Assembly (NCBI GenBank): GCA_944323725.1
Contig: CALUTP010000019.1
Span: forward strand, 1-64,000
DNA: 64,000 bases
Source: Candidatus Gastranaerophilales bacterium
Lineage (GTDB): Bacteria > Cyanobacteriota > Vampirovibrionia > Gastranaerophilales > Gastranaerophilaceae
Direction: 5' to 3'
Below are positions 35,290 to 43,812 of the stretch, in pieces. Made by a program: the position numbers and the translations under genes. The first letter of the stretch is position 1, and every line of letters begins with the position of its first letter. Below the pieces are notes generated by a model, which made no database searches, had not been told where the DNA came from, and saw only the letters and a list, made by a program, of their open reading frames with translations.

Positions 35290-35505
35290 ATGTCAAAAGA
35301 CGTTATCGAAATAGAAGGCACGATAATCGAATCAATGCCAAATGCAATGTTCAGAGTAAAACTTGAAAATGACCACGAAATTCTGGCACATATCTCTGGA
35401 AAAATAAGAAAAAATTTCATCAGGATCCTGCCAGGAGATAGAGTTAAAGTTGAAATGACACCTTATGATTTAACTAGAGGAAGAATTACCTTCAGACTAA
35501 AATAA
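35290..35505 (+). CDS. infA: Translation initiation factor IF-1
   Basis: 71 residues, the usual length, an OB-fold protein ([20 protein letters not shown], then [17 protein letters not shown]). It binds the 30S A site during initiation. It is first gene of the ribosomal operon. The GAGG ribosome site follows the structured leader. Confidence 0.97.
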   Translation: MSKDVIEIEGTIIESMPNAMFRVKLENDHEILAHISGKIRKNFIRILPGDRVKVEMTPYDLTRGRITFRLK

Positions 35506-35568
35506 ACAATTAAATGAAGGTATAATAAAAGAAATCTCACGAAACAAATAATATAAAGGAAAAAGAAA

Positions 35569-35682
35569 ATGAAAGTAAGATCATCAGTAAAACCAATTTG
35601 CGATAAATGCAAATGTATTAAAAGAAAAGGCAGAATAGCAGTAATCTGTGAAAACCCTAAACATAAACAAAGACAGGGCTAA
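35569..35682 (+). CDS. rpmJ: 50S ribosomal protein L36
   Basis: 37 residues: [17 protein letters not shown] at the start and NPKHKQRQG at the end. The zinc ligands C11, C14, C27 and H32 are all present (zinc-binding form). The ribosome site is AAGGAAAAAG. It lies between infA and rpsM, its normal place. Confidence 0.96.
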   Translation: MKVRSSVKPICDKCKCIKRKGRIAVICENPKHKQRQG

Positions 35683-35700
35683 TTCTGTTTATTAAAAAGT

Positions 35701-35750
35701 GGGAGCTGCGCACTATTTCAGCAGCTGGAGAGGAAGTATTTATCCCTCTT
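35701..35750 (+). promoter_or_regulatory. Two-hairpin RNA element upstream of rpsM
   Basis: AGCTGC-11 nt-GCAGCT (35704-35709/35721-35726) is followed at once by GAGAGG-11 nt-CCTCTT. It is a GC-rich island in an AT-rich intergenic gap of 110 bp. The site corresponds to where S4 represses the alpha operon in E. coli, but the structure is not the E. coli one. Confidence 0.45.
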
Positions 35751-35792
35751 ACATAAAAAAATCTAACAACAAGAAAAGGAGAAAATTAAACA

Positions 35793-36158
35793 ATGGCAAG
35801 ACTAGCAGGGGTAGATTTACCTCGTAACAAAAGAATGGAAATCGCATTGACCTATATTTATGGTATAGGACCTACAAGAAGTAAGAAAATTCTTGCAGCT
35901 ACTGGTATTTCACCAGACCTAAGAACAGATGATTTAACAGAAGATGATATTAAAAATTTACGTAATGAATTAGCTAATTATCACATTGAAGGTGATTTAA
36001 GACGTGAAGTAACAATGCACATCAAACGTCTTCAAGAAATCGGTTCATACAGAGGTATGCGTCATAAACGTAAACTTCCATGTCGTGGACAAAGAACAAA
36101 AACCAATGCAAGAACTCGTCGCGGCAAAAAGAACGGTGCAGTAGCTAAGAAAAAATAA
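35793..36158 (+). CDS. rpsM: 30S ribosomal protein S13
   Basis: 121 residues, full length: [20 protein letters not shown] at the start, the H2TH-like middle, and the basic tail [16 protein letters not shown]. It contacts 16S helices in the 30S head and the P-site tRNA. The ribosome site is AAAAGGAGAAAA. Confidence 0.97.
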   Translation: MARLAGVDLPRNKRMEIALTYIYGIGPTRSKKILAATGISPDLRTDDLTEDDIKNLRNELANYHIEGDLRREVTMHIKRLQEIGSYRGMRHKRKLPCRGQRTKTNARTRRGKKNGAVAKKK

Positions 36159-36237
36159 TAACTAATTTGCATAATGTAATAAAGAAAGCAAATTTAAACA
36201 ACTTAAATAAAAAGTAAAAAAGATAAAGGATAAGAAA

Positions 36238-36624
36238 ATGGCAAGACCACAAAAAACAAAGAAAAAAGAAAAGAAAAATGTATTGCAAGGAGTTGTACAT
36301 ATTCAATCAACTTTCAACAATACAATTGTAACTTCAACAGATACACAGGGTAATGCTATTGCTTGGGCAACAGCAGGTGCAAGCGGATTTAAAGGAGCTA
36401 GAAAAGGGACTCCTTTTGCAGCTCAATCTGCAGCGGAATTGGTAGCTAAAAAATCAATTGACCAAGGTATGAAAAAAGTTGAAGTTCATATTAAAGGACC
36501 AGGCTCAGGAAGAGAAACTGCAATCAGAGCAATTCAAGCAGCAGGTTTGGAAATTACATTAATTAAAGATGTTACTCCAATCCCTCATAATGGATGCCGT
36601 CCACCTAAAAAACGCAGAGTATAG
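36238..36624 (+). CDS. rpsK: 30S ribosomal protein S11
   Basis: 128 residues with [20 protein letters not shown] and the conserved C-terminus [15 protein letters not shown]. It is a 30S platform protein. It is followed by a hairpin overlapping the stop (TATAGTA/TACTATA, 36620-36638) and the rpsD leader element. Confidence 0.97.
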   Translation: MARPQKTKKKEKKNVLQGVVHIQSTFNNTIVTSTDTQGNAIAWATAGASGFKGARKGTPFAAQSAAELVAKKSIDQGMKKVEVHIKGPGSGRETAIRAIQAAGLEITLIKDVTPIPHNGCRPPKKRRV

Positions 36625-36653
36625 TATATGGTACTATAAGAAATGAAACATTA

Positions 36654-36699
36654 GCGGGGGCTTGCTGAAAGCCAATAAAGCAAACCATAGATGCCCCGC
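36654..36699 (+). promoter_or_regulatory. GC-rich structured element upstream of rpsD
   Basis: The outer stem GCGGGG (36654-36659) pairs with CCCCGC (36694-36699). The inner hairpin is GGCTT-GCTGA-AAGCC (36659-36673), and TTGCT can alternatively pair with AGCAA (36678-36682). It lies 25 bp before the S4 start. S4 is a known autorepressor in other bacteria, so an S4-binding leader is plausible. Confidence 0.5.
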
Positions 36700-36724
36700 A
36701 TAACAAAAAAGGAGAAATTATAAA

Positions 36725-37327
36725 ATGGCTAGATATACAGGACCAACTAATAAATTATTCAGAAATAAAAAAGTAAAAGATTTGTCTAATAGAAAATTGA
36801 CATCATCAATGAGACAAACAGCTTCAGGACAACATGGTGCTGTGAGAAAGAAACTTTCTGAATATGCAATTCACTTGGCAGAAAAACAAAAAATTAGATT
36901 CACATATATCGTAAGTGAAAAACAATTCGCAAAATATTATAATGAAGCTGCTAGAAGAAAAGGCGTTACTGGTACAATTCTTTTACAATTATTAGAATCA
37001 AGACTTGATAATGTTCTTTATAGAGCAGGTTTAGGTATTACACGTAAACAAACAAGACAAATCGTAAATCATGGTCACGTTCTTGTAAACGATAAAAAGG
37101 TAGATATTCCATCTTATCTGGTAAAACCAGGAGATGTAATCACTATCAAATCTAAGAGTGCGGCATTCTTAAAATCAGTTATGGAACTAATTGATATGGC
37201 TTGCGCACCTGCTTGGATGACAATCGATAAGGAAGCATTGAAAATAACTTTCGATAGAATTCCTGAAAGAGAAGAATTAGATCCTGAAATAAAAGAACAA
37301 CTCGTAATTGAATATTACTCAAAATAG
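36725..37327 (+). CDS. rpsD: 30S ribosomal protein S4
   Basis: 200 residues. The S4 RNA-binding domain is clear (LESRLDNVLYRAGLGITRKQ, then VNHGHVLVNDKKVDIPSY). The first 20 residues lack the Cys cluster of zinc-binding S4. It is a primary 16S binder. Its place between rpsK and rpoA is as in E. coli and unlike B. subtilis. It has an AAGGAGAAA ribosome site. Confidence 0.97.
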   Translation: MARYTGPTNKLFRNKKVKDLSNRKLTSSMRQTASGQHGAVRKKLSEYAIHLAEKQKIRFTYIVSEKQFAKYYNEAARRKGVTGTILLQLLESRLDNVLYRAGLGITRKQTRQIVNHGHVLVNDKKVDIPSYLVKPGDVITIKSKSAAFLKSVMELIDMACAPAWMTIDKEALKITFDRIPEREELDPEIKEQLVIEYYSK

Positions 37328-37389
37328 TAATTAAACAGGGATAAAACCTTAATTAATTACCGGCAAGTAAGAAAATATGGAGAAAAAAC

Positions 37390-38358
37390 ATGGAATTAAA
37401 AATTAAATGCGTTAATACAACAACAAGTTCTGACGGTTCACAGTACGGTAAATTTGTAATTGAACCTTTAGCAAAAGGTTTTGGTACAACTATCGGAAAC
37501 TCTTTAAGACGTGTATTATTATCAAGTCTTGAAGGTACTGCTGTAACTTCAGCTAGAATAGAAGGTATTACTCACGAATACACAGCAATTCCTGGCGTGT
37601 TGGAAGACGTTATTGACGTAATGTTGAATTTAAAAGGATTAGTAGTAAAAACTGATTCTAAAGAAGCTCAGCATTTAAGAATTGACGTTGATAAACCTGG
37701 AGCTGTACTTGCAAGTGATATTCAACTTCCAGCAGGGGTAAAAGTAGTTAACCCTGACTGGTTAATTTGTACTGTAGCTGATGGTGGAAGCTTCCATGCT
37801 GATATCATCGTCGAAACAGGAAAAGGTTACGTTGCTCACGATGTACCTAGAGATTCTAAAGGAATTTCAATTGATGTATTACCTATTGATGCAACATTTA
37901 TGCCAATAAAAAGAGTAAGTTATAATGTTGAAAATACACGTGTAGGTGATTCAATTGACTTTGATAAACTAACATTGGAAATTTGGTCTAATGGCTCAAT
38001 TGAAGTAACAACTGCATTAAGCCAAGCTTCAAATTTACTTATTGACCACTTTATGCAAATTGCAGCAATCACAGGTCAACCTGTAGTAGCTCCAGTTGCA
38101 TCAATGGAAGAAGAAATTGAAGATGATTCAAATGTTCCAAGTATGACTATTGAAGAACTTGAACTTTCTGTTAGAGCATATAATTGCTTAAAACGTGCAA
38201 GTATAAATTCAATGTCTGAATTGTTGAAAAAATCAGAACATGATTTATTGAATATTAAAAACTTCGGTAAAAAATCTTCTGATGAAGTAATAGAAAGATT
38301 ACACCATTTCGGATTAGATTTAGCCCCAAACCCTGAAATAGAAGAAGAAATAGGCTAG
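37390..38358 (+). CDS. rpoA: DNA-directed RNA polymerase alpha subunit
   Basis: 322 residues. The N-terminal dimerisation domain has FGTTIGNSLRRVLLSSLEG, and the C-terminal domain has the helix-hairpin-helix SELLKKSEHDLLNIKNFGKKS. The length is normal. It is part of the ribosomal operon. The ribosome site is weak (ATGGAG), about 6 bases upstream. Confidence 0.97.
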   Translation: MELKIKCVNTTTSSDGSQYGKFVIEPLAKGFGTTIGNSLRRVLLSSLEGTAVTSARIEGITHEYTAIPGVLEDVIDVMLNLKGLVVKTDSKEAQHLRIDVDKPGAVLASDIQLPAGVKVVNPDWLICTVADGGSFHADIIVETGKGYVAHDVPRDSKGISIDVLPIDATFMPIKRVSYNVENTRVGDSIDFDKLTLEIWSNGSIEVTTALSQASNLLIDHFMQIAAITGQPVVAPVASMEEEIEDDSNVPSMTIEELELSVRAYNCLKRASINSMSELLKKSEHDLLNIKNFGKKSSDEVIERLHHFGLDLAPNPEIEEEIG

Positions 38359-38381
38359 TTTAATCCTAATAGTGAGTCAGA

Positions 38382-38408
38382 TTTGGCTTTATACAAAACA
38401 AAGCCAAA
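38382..38408 (+). other. Perfect 9-bp hairpin between rpoA and rplQ
   Basis: TTTGGCTTT-9 nt-AAAGCCAAA, with no T run, so it is not a typical terminator. It may be a processing or stability element. Confidence 0.5.
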
Positions 38409-38469
38409 AAGAACGAACTATAAAACCAATAAAAAACTAATTAATAACTAAAATATAAGGAAAAGCAAA

Positions 38470-38898
38470 ATGAGACACCAAACTAAAAAACATACGCTAA
38501 GTAAAGCAAAAGATCAACGTGATGCACTTTTGCGTTCTTTAGCTACTGAACTTTTTGTGCACGGTGAAATTAAAACAACTATGGCTCGTGCAAAAGCATT
38601 AAGACCATACGCTGAAGAAATTATCACACTTGCAAAAAAAGGTGACCTTCACGCAATCCGTCAAGCTGCAAGACATATTTATAATAAAGAAACAGGCAGC
38701 TATATGGATTTAGCTACAGGTGAAGTATTTGAAGCACCGGTTGCTGATAAAAAATTAGCACCACAGACAGTTTTAAGAAAATTGTTTGTCATCATCGGTA
38801 AAAAATATTCTGACCGTAAAGGTGGTTATACTAGAATATTTAGATTACCTCCAAGACGTGGTGATGCTTCAGAAATGGCTTTAATCCAATTGGTATAG
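38470..38898 (+). CDS. rplQ: 50S ribosomal protein L17
   Basis: 142 residues. The N-terminal MRHQTKKHTLSK and DQRDALLRSLATELF are the L17 signature, and the C-terminal GGYTRIFRLPPRRGDASEMA is intact. It is slightly longer than the E. coli core because of an internal insert (about residues 75-95). It is followed 5 bp later by truA. Confidence 0.96.
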   Translation: MRHQTKKHTLSKAKDQRDALLRSLATELFVHGEIKTTMARAKALRPYAEEIITLAKKGDLHAIRQAARHIYNKETGSYMDLATGEVFEAPVADKKLAPQTVLRKLFVIIGKKYSDRKGGYTRIFRLPPRRGDASEMALIQLV

Positions 38899-38903
38899 GC
38901 CAT

Positions 38904-39671
38904 ATGCGTTATGCCTTTAAGGTACAGTATATCGGGAAAAATTATGCAGGAAGCCAAATACAATTTAAAGATGGCAATGAAATAGATATCCCGACAATAC
39001 AAGGAGAACTGGAAAAGGCACTCAGCACATTGATAGGCGGGAATTCCGCAAATAATAAAAGACCGGTAAAAACAGTCTTTTCCGGAAGAACTGACAGAGG
39101 TGTCAATTCATTAGGACAGGTTGTTCATTTCGATACAGATAAATGTATTGTTGCTTCAAAGTTTGTCTATTCATTGAATGAAATCCTTCCTAATGATATA
39201 TCTGTCACTGATATGCAAGAAGTTGACCCGAAATTTCATGCTCAAAAATCAGCTAAAAAACGTCACTATCAATTTGAATTTATAAACAGAAAATGCAAAA
39301 ATGCATTTGATGGTGACTTAATGCGAATTAAATATGAAATAAATATTCAACGAATGCAGGAAGCTTTAAATTATTTGAAAGGTGAACATGATTTTTCAAG
39401 TTTTAAAAGTTCCGGAACGCTAAACCCAAGCAAAGTCTGTTTTATCGAGAATGCCGAATGCAGGAGAGTCGGCGACCACATATTTATCGATATTACAGGA
39501 AATAGATTTCTTTATAATATGGTAAGGACAATAGTGGGAACCTTATTAGAAATAGAAGGACATAACCTGCCATCAAGTCATATGAAAAATGTTCTTGATG
39601 CAAAAGACCGGACAAAAGCTGGTCAAACTGTTAGTCCATATGGATTGACATTAATAGAAGTACAATATTAA
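38904..39671 (+). CDS. truA: tRNA pseudouridine synthase A
   Basis: 255 residues. The catalytic Asp is in FSGRTDRGVNSLGQ, with HFDT following and FLYNMVRTIVGTLLE near the C-terminus. The enzyme forms pseudouridine at positions 38-40 of tRNA anticodon arms. It lies directly after rplQ and before rplM, the order seen in cyanobacteria and similar to Firmicutes. Confidence 0.95.
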   Translation: MRYAFKVQYIGKNYAGSQIQFKDGNEIDIPTIQGELEKALSTLIGGNSANNKRPVKTVFSGRTDRGVNSLGQVVHFDTDKCIVASKFVYSLNEILPNDISVTDMQEVDPKFHAQKSAKKRHYQFEFINRKCKNAFDGDLMRIKYEINIQRMQEALNYLKGEHDFSSFKSSGTLNPSKVCFIENAECRRVGDHIFIDITGNRFLYNMVRTIVGTLLEIEGHNLPSSHMKNVLDAKDRTKAGQTVSPYGLTLIEVQY

Positions 39672-39699
39672 TAAAAATAAAAGTAAACGGAGATAAAGC

Positions 39700-40137
39700 A
39701 TGAAAACATATTCAGCAAAACCTCTAGAAGTAGAAAGAAAATGGTATCTAATTGATGCTGAGGATGAAATTCTTGGCAGATTAGCCGTTAGAATTGCGAA
39801 TATTTTAAGAGGTAAAAATAAACCTGAATACACTCCTAATGTTGATACAGGCGATTTTGTAATTGTTATCAACGCAGATAAAGTTCGTGTAACAGGTAAT
39901 AAAGAAACTGATAAAATTTACTACCACCATACAGGATATCCAGGTGGTTTAAAATCAGCAAGTTTCAAAGAATTAATGGAAAAAGATGGTACACTTGCAT
40001 TAGAAAAAGCTGTTAAAGGTATGTTGCAACATAATACATTAGGAGCACAGCAATTAACAAAATTAAAAATCTATGCAGGAAGCGAACATCCGCACGCTGC
40101 ACAAAAACCAATCGTGTTGGAAAAGGAGGCTAAATAA
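39700..40137 (+). CDS. rplM: 50S ribosomal protein L13
   Basis: 145 residues: [20 protein letters not shown], then [19 protein letters not shown] and YHHTGYPGG. The normal length. The stop overlaps the rpsI start by one base (TAATG), a standard coupled pair. Confidence 0.97.
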   Translation: MKTYSAKPLEVERKWYLIDAEDEILGRLAVRIANILRGKNKPEYTPNVDTGDFVIVINADKVRVTGNKETDKIYYHHTGYPGGLKSASFKELMEKDGTLALEKAVKGMLQHNTLGAQQLTKLKIYAGSEHPHAAQKPIVLEKEAK

Positions 40138-40532
40138 TGGCAGATAAAGAAATTATGGCAACAGGCCGTAGAAAAACCTCTATCGCAGTTGTAAAATTAG
40201 TTAAAGGTAAAGGCAGAATCTTTGTTAATGGTAAAACTTTAAGAAATTACATCGGAAACAGACCTGCTATTGAAATGTTAGTATATAGACCATTAGTATT
40301 GACAGATAACCAAGAAAAATATGATGTAAGAGTTAAAGCTGTTGGTGGCGGTGTTGTTGCTCAATGCGGAGCAATCAGACATGGTATTTCAAGAGCTCTT
40401 GTTAAATCTAACGAAGAATACAGAAATGTATTAAGACTTGAAGGTCTATTAACACGTGACCCACGTGTTAAAGAACGTAAAAAATACGGTAGAAAAAGAG
40501 CAAGAAAACGCTTCCAATTCTCAAAACGTTAA
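40137..40532 (+). CDS. rpsI: 30S ribosomal protein S9
   Basis: 131 residues: ATGRRKTSIAVVKLVKGKG at the start, and the C-terminal RKKYGRKRARKRFQFSKR tail that reaches the P-site tRNA. It is last gene of the ribosomal operon, followed by a strong terminator. Confidence 0.97.
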   Translation: MADKEIMATGRRKTSIAVVKLVKGKGRIFVNGKTLRNYIGNRPAIEMLVYRPLVLTDNQEKYDVRVKAVGGGVVAQCGAIRHGISRALVKSNEEYRNVLRLEGLLTRDPRVKERKKYGRKRARKRFQFSKR

Positions 40533-40555
40533 TATTATACAAAACAAAAAATTCC

Positions 40556-40584
40556 AAAAGCCGGACAATGTCCGGCTTTTATTA
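40556..40584 (+). terminator. Intrinsic terminator of the ribosomal operon
   Basis: AAAAGCCGGAC-AAT-GTCCGGCTTTT, an 11-bp stem with a T run. Confidence 0.92.
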
Positions 40585-40598
40585 TTATATATTAACAA

Positions 40599-40605
40599 TT
40601 GTAAC
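40599..40605. promoter_or_regulatory. TTGTAAC site upstream of the miniature family gene
   Basis: AACAATTGTAACGAA, about 85 bp before the start at 40687. It shares the TTGTAAC core seen before the other family genes. Confidence 0.3.
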
Positions 40606-40686
40606 GAAAAATCCAATTTGTGAAATCAAACATTTTTAAAATACTTTATATCTATAAGAGAGAATAATAAATGAAGGAGAGCAAAA

Positions 40687-41019
40687 ATGACTTTTTTAGC
40701 AGTAGATTCACAAAAAAGCCTGTTCACTTTACAAAAGAATCAATTAGAATTTGAAAGAACTCTGGTAATGAACCAAGCAAACTGGATTACCAAAGAAATG
40801 GGTTATCTATCCCAACAATATGACCAAGAAGAAACAGAGGCATCTTTAGAAGATGATCCATACTACATTCAATTACAACAGCAGGAAGAATATCTAACGA
40901 CAAGACAGGACGCTTTAGATACGCAAATTAACCTTCTAGACAACGAAATAAGTAGTATGAAGCAGATTGTTACTAATAATATTAAGAGCAGCTGTGGCCT
41001 TAACTTAATCGGTGGTTAA
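40687..41019 (+). CDS. Miniature SQAR/LDTE-family-like protein
   Basis: 110 residues, nearly all helix. The C-terminal part DALDTQINLLDNEISSMKQI followed by VTNNIKSS aligns with the LDTExxAL...VIxKNxExSF block of the large family members. The N-terminus (MTFLAVDSQKSLFTLQKNQ) has the same S-Q spacing as ASQARLLxxTAR. The variable middle is almost absent (about residues 45-65). The ribosome site AAGGAGAG is strong. It could be a minimal subunit of whatever the family builds; that is inference. Confidence 0.65.
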   Translation: MTFLAVDSQKSLFTLQKNQLEFERTLVMNQANWITKEMGYLSQQYDQEETEASLEDDPYYIQLQQQEEYLTTRQDALDTQINLLDNEISSMKQIVTNNIKSSCGLNLIGG

Positions 41020-41047
41020 TAAAAACTAAGCAAAAACAAAGATTGAT

Positions 41048-41108
41048 AAAATAAAAGAAGTTTGTGGTGAAGTGATAACAATTTAAATACCCGAACTTCT
41101 TTTATTTT
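41048..41108. terminator. 15-bp inverted repeat overlapping the folD 3' end
   Basis: AAAATAAAAGAAGTT (41048-41062) and AACTTCTTTTATTTT (41094-41108), with a 31-nt spacer. One arm is folD coding sequence. It could terminate both convergent genes, but the loop is unusually long. Confidence 0.45.
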
Positions 41109-41937
41109 GTATCATAAACAATTCAAACGTATTAATCATTAAAGAAGCAATCGTCATTGGCCCAACCCCACCTGGAACAGGTGATATATATGAAGCAATT
41201 CTTGATACAGTGTCAAATTCAACATCTCCTCTGGTCTTACCAGAATTATCTTTAAAAATTCCCACATCGACTACAACACAATTCGGCTTTAACATATTAT
41301 CTTCTATTAATTTTTCACCAACTGCAGAAATTAACACATCTGCAGTTTTCGTTATATCTGCAAGATTTTTTGTGTGACTATGACAAATAGTAACTGTAGC
41401 ATTACGATTAAGCATCATCTGTGCTGCGGGTTTACCTACAATATTTGAACGTCCTACAATTACTACATGTTTGCCATCTAATTCAATATTATATTTATCC
41501 AATAACAATAGCATTCCTTTAGGAGTGCAAGGATAAACATATGGAGTTTGTCCAGAAAAAAGTTTACCTAAATTTTCAGGAGTAAACCCATCTACATCCT
41601 TTATAGGAGAAATTGCACTGATAATATTCTGACAGTTTATATGAGCCGGTAGTGGCAATTGAACAAGTATTGCATTTATATTGACATCATTATTTAATTC
41701 TTTAATCTTTTCTAAAAGTTCATTTTCGGTGACAGATTTTGGGTAATTAATCATAACTGATTTTATACCAAGCTTTTCTGCAGTTTTCTTTTTATTATTC
41801 ACATAAATTTTACTTGCAGGATTTTCTCCAACTAAAATAACGCATAAAGATGGTTTTTTATCCAACATATCTATTTTTAATTTTAATTCAGCGAGGATTT
41901 CATCTCTTAGTTTTTTCCCATCAAGAATTTCAACCAT
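41083..41937 (-). CDS. folD: Methylene-THF dehydrogenase / methenyl-THF cyclohydrolase
   Basis: 284 residues. VGENPASKIYVNNKKKTAEK contains the catalytic Tyr and Lys region, KDVDGFTPENLGKL and VVIVGRSNIVGKPAAQM the NADP-binding motif, and VPGGVGPMTIA the C-terminal signature. It interconverts 5,10-methylene-, methenyl- and 10-formyl-tetrahydrofolate in the cytosol. It ends a minus-strand cluster rplI/MetE-like/CooC-like/folD, with 18 bp to the ATPase gene and a GGTGGTGAG ribosome site. Confidence 0.96.
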   Translation of the reverse strand: MVEILDGKKLRDEILAELKLKIDMLDKKPSLCVILVGENPASKIYVNNKKKTAEKLGIKSVMINYPKSVTENELLEKIKELNNDVNINAILVQLPLPAHINCQNIISAISPIKDVDGFTPENLGKLFSGQTPYVYPCTPKGMLLLLDKYNIELDGKHVVIVGRSNIVGKPAAQMMLNRNATVTICHSHTKNLADITKTADVLISAVGEKLIEDNMLKPNCVVVDVGIFKDNSGKTRGDVEFDTVSRIASYISPVPGGVGPMTIASLMINTFELFMIQNKRSSGI

Positions 41938-41955
41938 AATTTACTTCTCACCACC

Positions 41956-42714
41956 TTAAACTTTCTCTTGAGGCAGATTTAGTCTAAAATAAAACTGCTT
42001 TATTGCATCTTTTACCATAATTGATTCACGTTTGATTGAATTTTCTTTTTGCGTAAGAGATTTATCAAAAGGAATTACACCTAAAACATCAAGTTCGTAT
42101 TTTTTTAATAGTTCATACACCGAAGTTATATCACTATTATCAACTTTATTAATTACAACACCAAGCTGATTGCCAGCTGAATATTTAGAGCTAAATTCCT
42201 CAATACGTTTAGCAAGATGGGCAGATTCTTCAGTAGGATTAGCTACAATAATTGTAGTATCTATTTCTGTATCTACAAGTTGATTAAGATATTTTAAATC
42301 AAATTCACAATCAAAAATTACAATATCATAACGATCAATTAATTTAAGCACAGCATCATTGATTTGACCTGTAATAGGACATCTGCAATCTTTTGAACCT
42401 ACAAACCAAGAGACTATTATATCAACATTATCATTTATTGGTACCAGAATATCTTCCATTGCCCATTCAATAAATTCTTGTTTTGACATATTATCAGGAA
42501 TACCAGTTTTATACTCGTGTTTTCCACTTCTTATACCATAAATCGTATTCCTTATATCAAGTCCAAAACTATGTCCTAATTCATTTGCTAAATCATTATC
42601 AAAAAGTAAAATCGACTTTTCTGGGAACAACTCTTGAAAAATATTCAAAAAAGCTTTTACTATTGTAGTCTTACCACTTCCACTTTTACCAGTTATTGCT
42701 AATTTACAGGTCAA
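41956..42714 (-). CDS. CooC/MinD-like P-loop ATPase
   Basis: 252 residues. The N-terminal GKSGSGKTTIVKAF is a deviant-type Walker A, followed by LFDNDLANELGHSFGLD, the region equivalent to the DADPNxNL segment of CooC. CRCPITGQIN could provide a metal or corrinoid-related Cys pair. CooC-type ATPases load nickel into CO dehydrogenase or reactivate corrinoid proteins. It overlaps the MetE-like gene by 4 bp and precedes folD, so a role in cobalamin- or folate-linked methyl transfer is inferred. MinD/ParA of other function is the alternative. Confidence 0.75.
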   Translation of the reverse strand: MTCKLAITGKSGSGKTTIVKAFLNIFQELFPEKSILLFDNDLANELGHSFGLDIRNTIYGIRSGKHEYKTGIPDNMSKQEFIEWAMEDILVPINDNVDIIVSWFVGSKDCRCPITGQINDAVLKLIDRYDIVIFDCEFDLKYLNQLVDTEIDTTIIVANPTEESAHLAKRIEEFSSKYSAGNQLGVVINKVDNSDITSVYELLKKYELDVLGVIPFDKSLTQKENSIKRESIMVKDAIKQFYFRLNLPQEKV

Positions 42715-43793
42715 ACTTTATACCTCTCTTTTAAATTATCAGACAAAGTCCTTGTTAAATTCATAGCTCTTTCAGCTAAAGCTACAGGTAATGAGCCTGC
42801 ACCGCAGGACGGTGTAATAATTGAATTATCTATAATAAGTTTCTCATCAATTCCTTTTTCAGTCAAATACTTTACAGCAGAAATAAATTTTTGTTCAAGT
42901 AGTCTTTCATCAGTATGTTCAAGAGCATCTTTATCAAGGGTAGGGACAATCCCCCAAGCAATTTTACCGCCTGATTTAAGGAATTTATCTACTTCATCTC
43001 TATAAACACTTAAATTCTGAGCAAAACTGTACGCATCAAGATTAATAATATTTATTCCGCTTTTTATAGGAACAGACCAATCACATTTACCACAGCAATG
43101 AATAGCACTTAAAGCTCCTGCACTTTGAATCATCTCTGAAATTACCTTAAACATTTCAATGACTTCTTCTTGGGAAATAGTCACATATGCAGAGGTCCCT
43201 AACTGGGAAATTGATGGCTCATCAATAAAAATTACAGGTATGGTATTTGGACTTGCAAGTTTTATTTGTTTAATCTGCCATAAAGCCTTCAATGCGAGAT
43301 TTTTAATAATAATTTCTTTCAATGTTTCATCATAAATTGCACACTTGCCATCTTTATCTACTAATGTTGTTGAAAGTGTAAAAGGACCTACTATTTGACC
43401 TTTTGCGAACTCTGTTTTTTTATCACGTACAATTTTAAGAAATTCAGGGATTGAGGATGAATAAGCTATGGAAATAGCATAATTATCAATCAATGGAGAC
43501 TCATTATTTGAAATAATTTCCTCATAATCCAGAAAAAAACGTTCTAAATCTTCAAAGAATTCCTCATATTCAGTATTAAGAAATACCTTGCCAGTTTCTT
43601 TATCAATAAAAAATGAAGGCATGCCTTCCAAAAATTGGACAATCATGTCTTCATTTTTACTAATCTTAGTGAGTTGAGGCCAAAATGGGATATTAAAATA
43701 TTTTTTGACCACATTCATAGCTTCTTGTAAATTGTTATGAGGCAGGGAACCTATCGCTAAACAATCAAGTTTAAGTTTTGATATATTTCCCAT
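42711..43793 (-). CDS. Core-MetE-like / UROD-superfamily methyltransferase
   Basis: 360 residues, a single TIM-barrel like the C-terminal half of cobalamin-independent methionine synthase. Zinc-ligand candidates are AIHCCGKCDW (His and Cys, about residues 231-235) and TPSCGAGSLP (Cys, about 329); VIFIDEPSIS lies at the expected Glu/Asp strand. The N-terminal MetE domain is missing, as in core-MetE proteins, which can use methylcobalamin or a corrinoid protein as methyl donor. It lies 20 bp after rplI and overlaps a CooC-like ATPase. Substrate is not proven; a UROD-like corrinoid methyltransferase is also possible. Confidence 0.75.
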   Translation of the reverse strand: MGNISKLKLDCLAIGSLPHNNLQEAMNVVKKYFNIPFWPQLTKISKNEDMIVQFLEGMPSFFIDKETGKVFLNTEYEEFFEDLERFFLDYEEIISNNESPLIDNYAISIAYSSSIPEFLKIVRDKKTEFAKGQIVGPFTLSTTLVDKDGKCAIYDETLKEIIIKNLALKALWQIKQIKLASPNTIPVIFIDEPSISQLGTSAYVTISQEEVIEMFKVISEMIQSAGALSAIHCCGKCDWSVPIKSGINIINLDAYSFAQNLSVYRDEVDKFLKSGGKIAWGIVPTLDKDALEHTDERLLEQKFISAVKYLTEKGIDEKLIIDNSIITPSCGAGSLPVALAERAMNLTRTLSDNLKERYKV

Positions 43794-43812
43794 TAACCCT
43801 CCGAATTACAAA

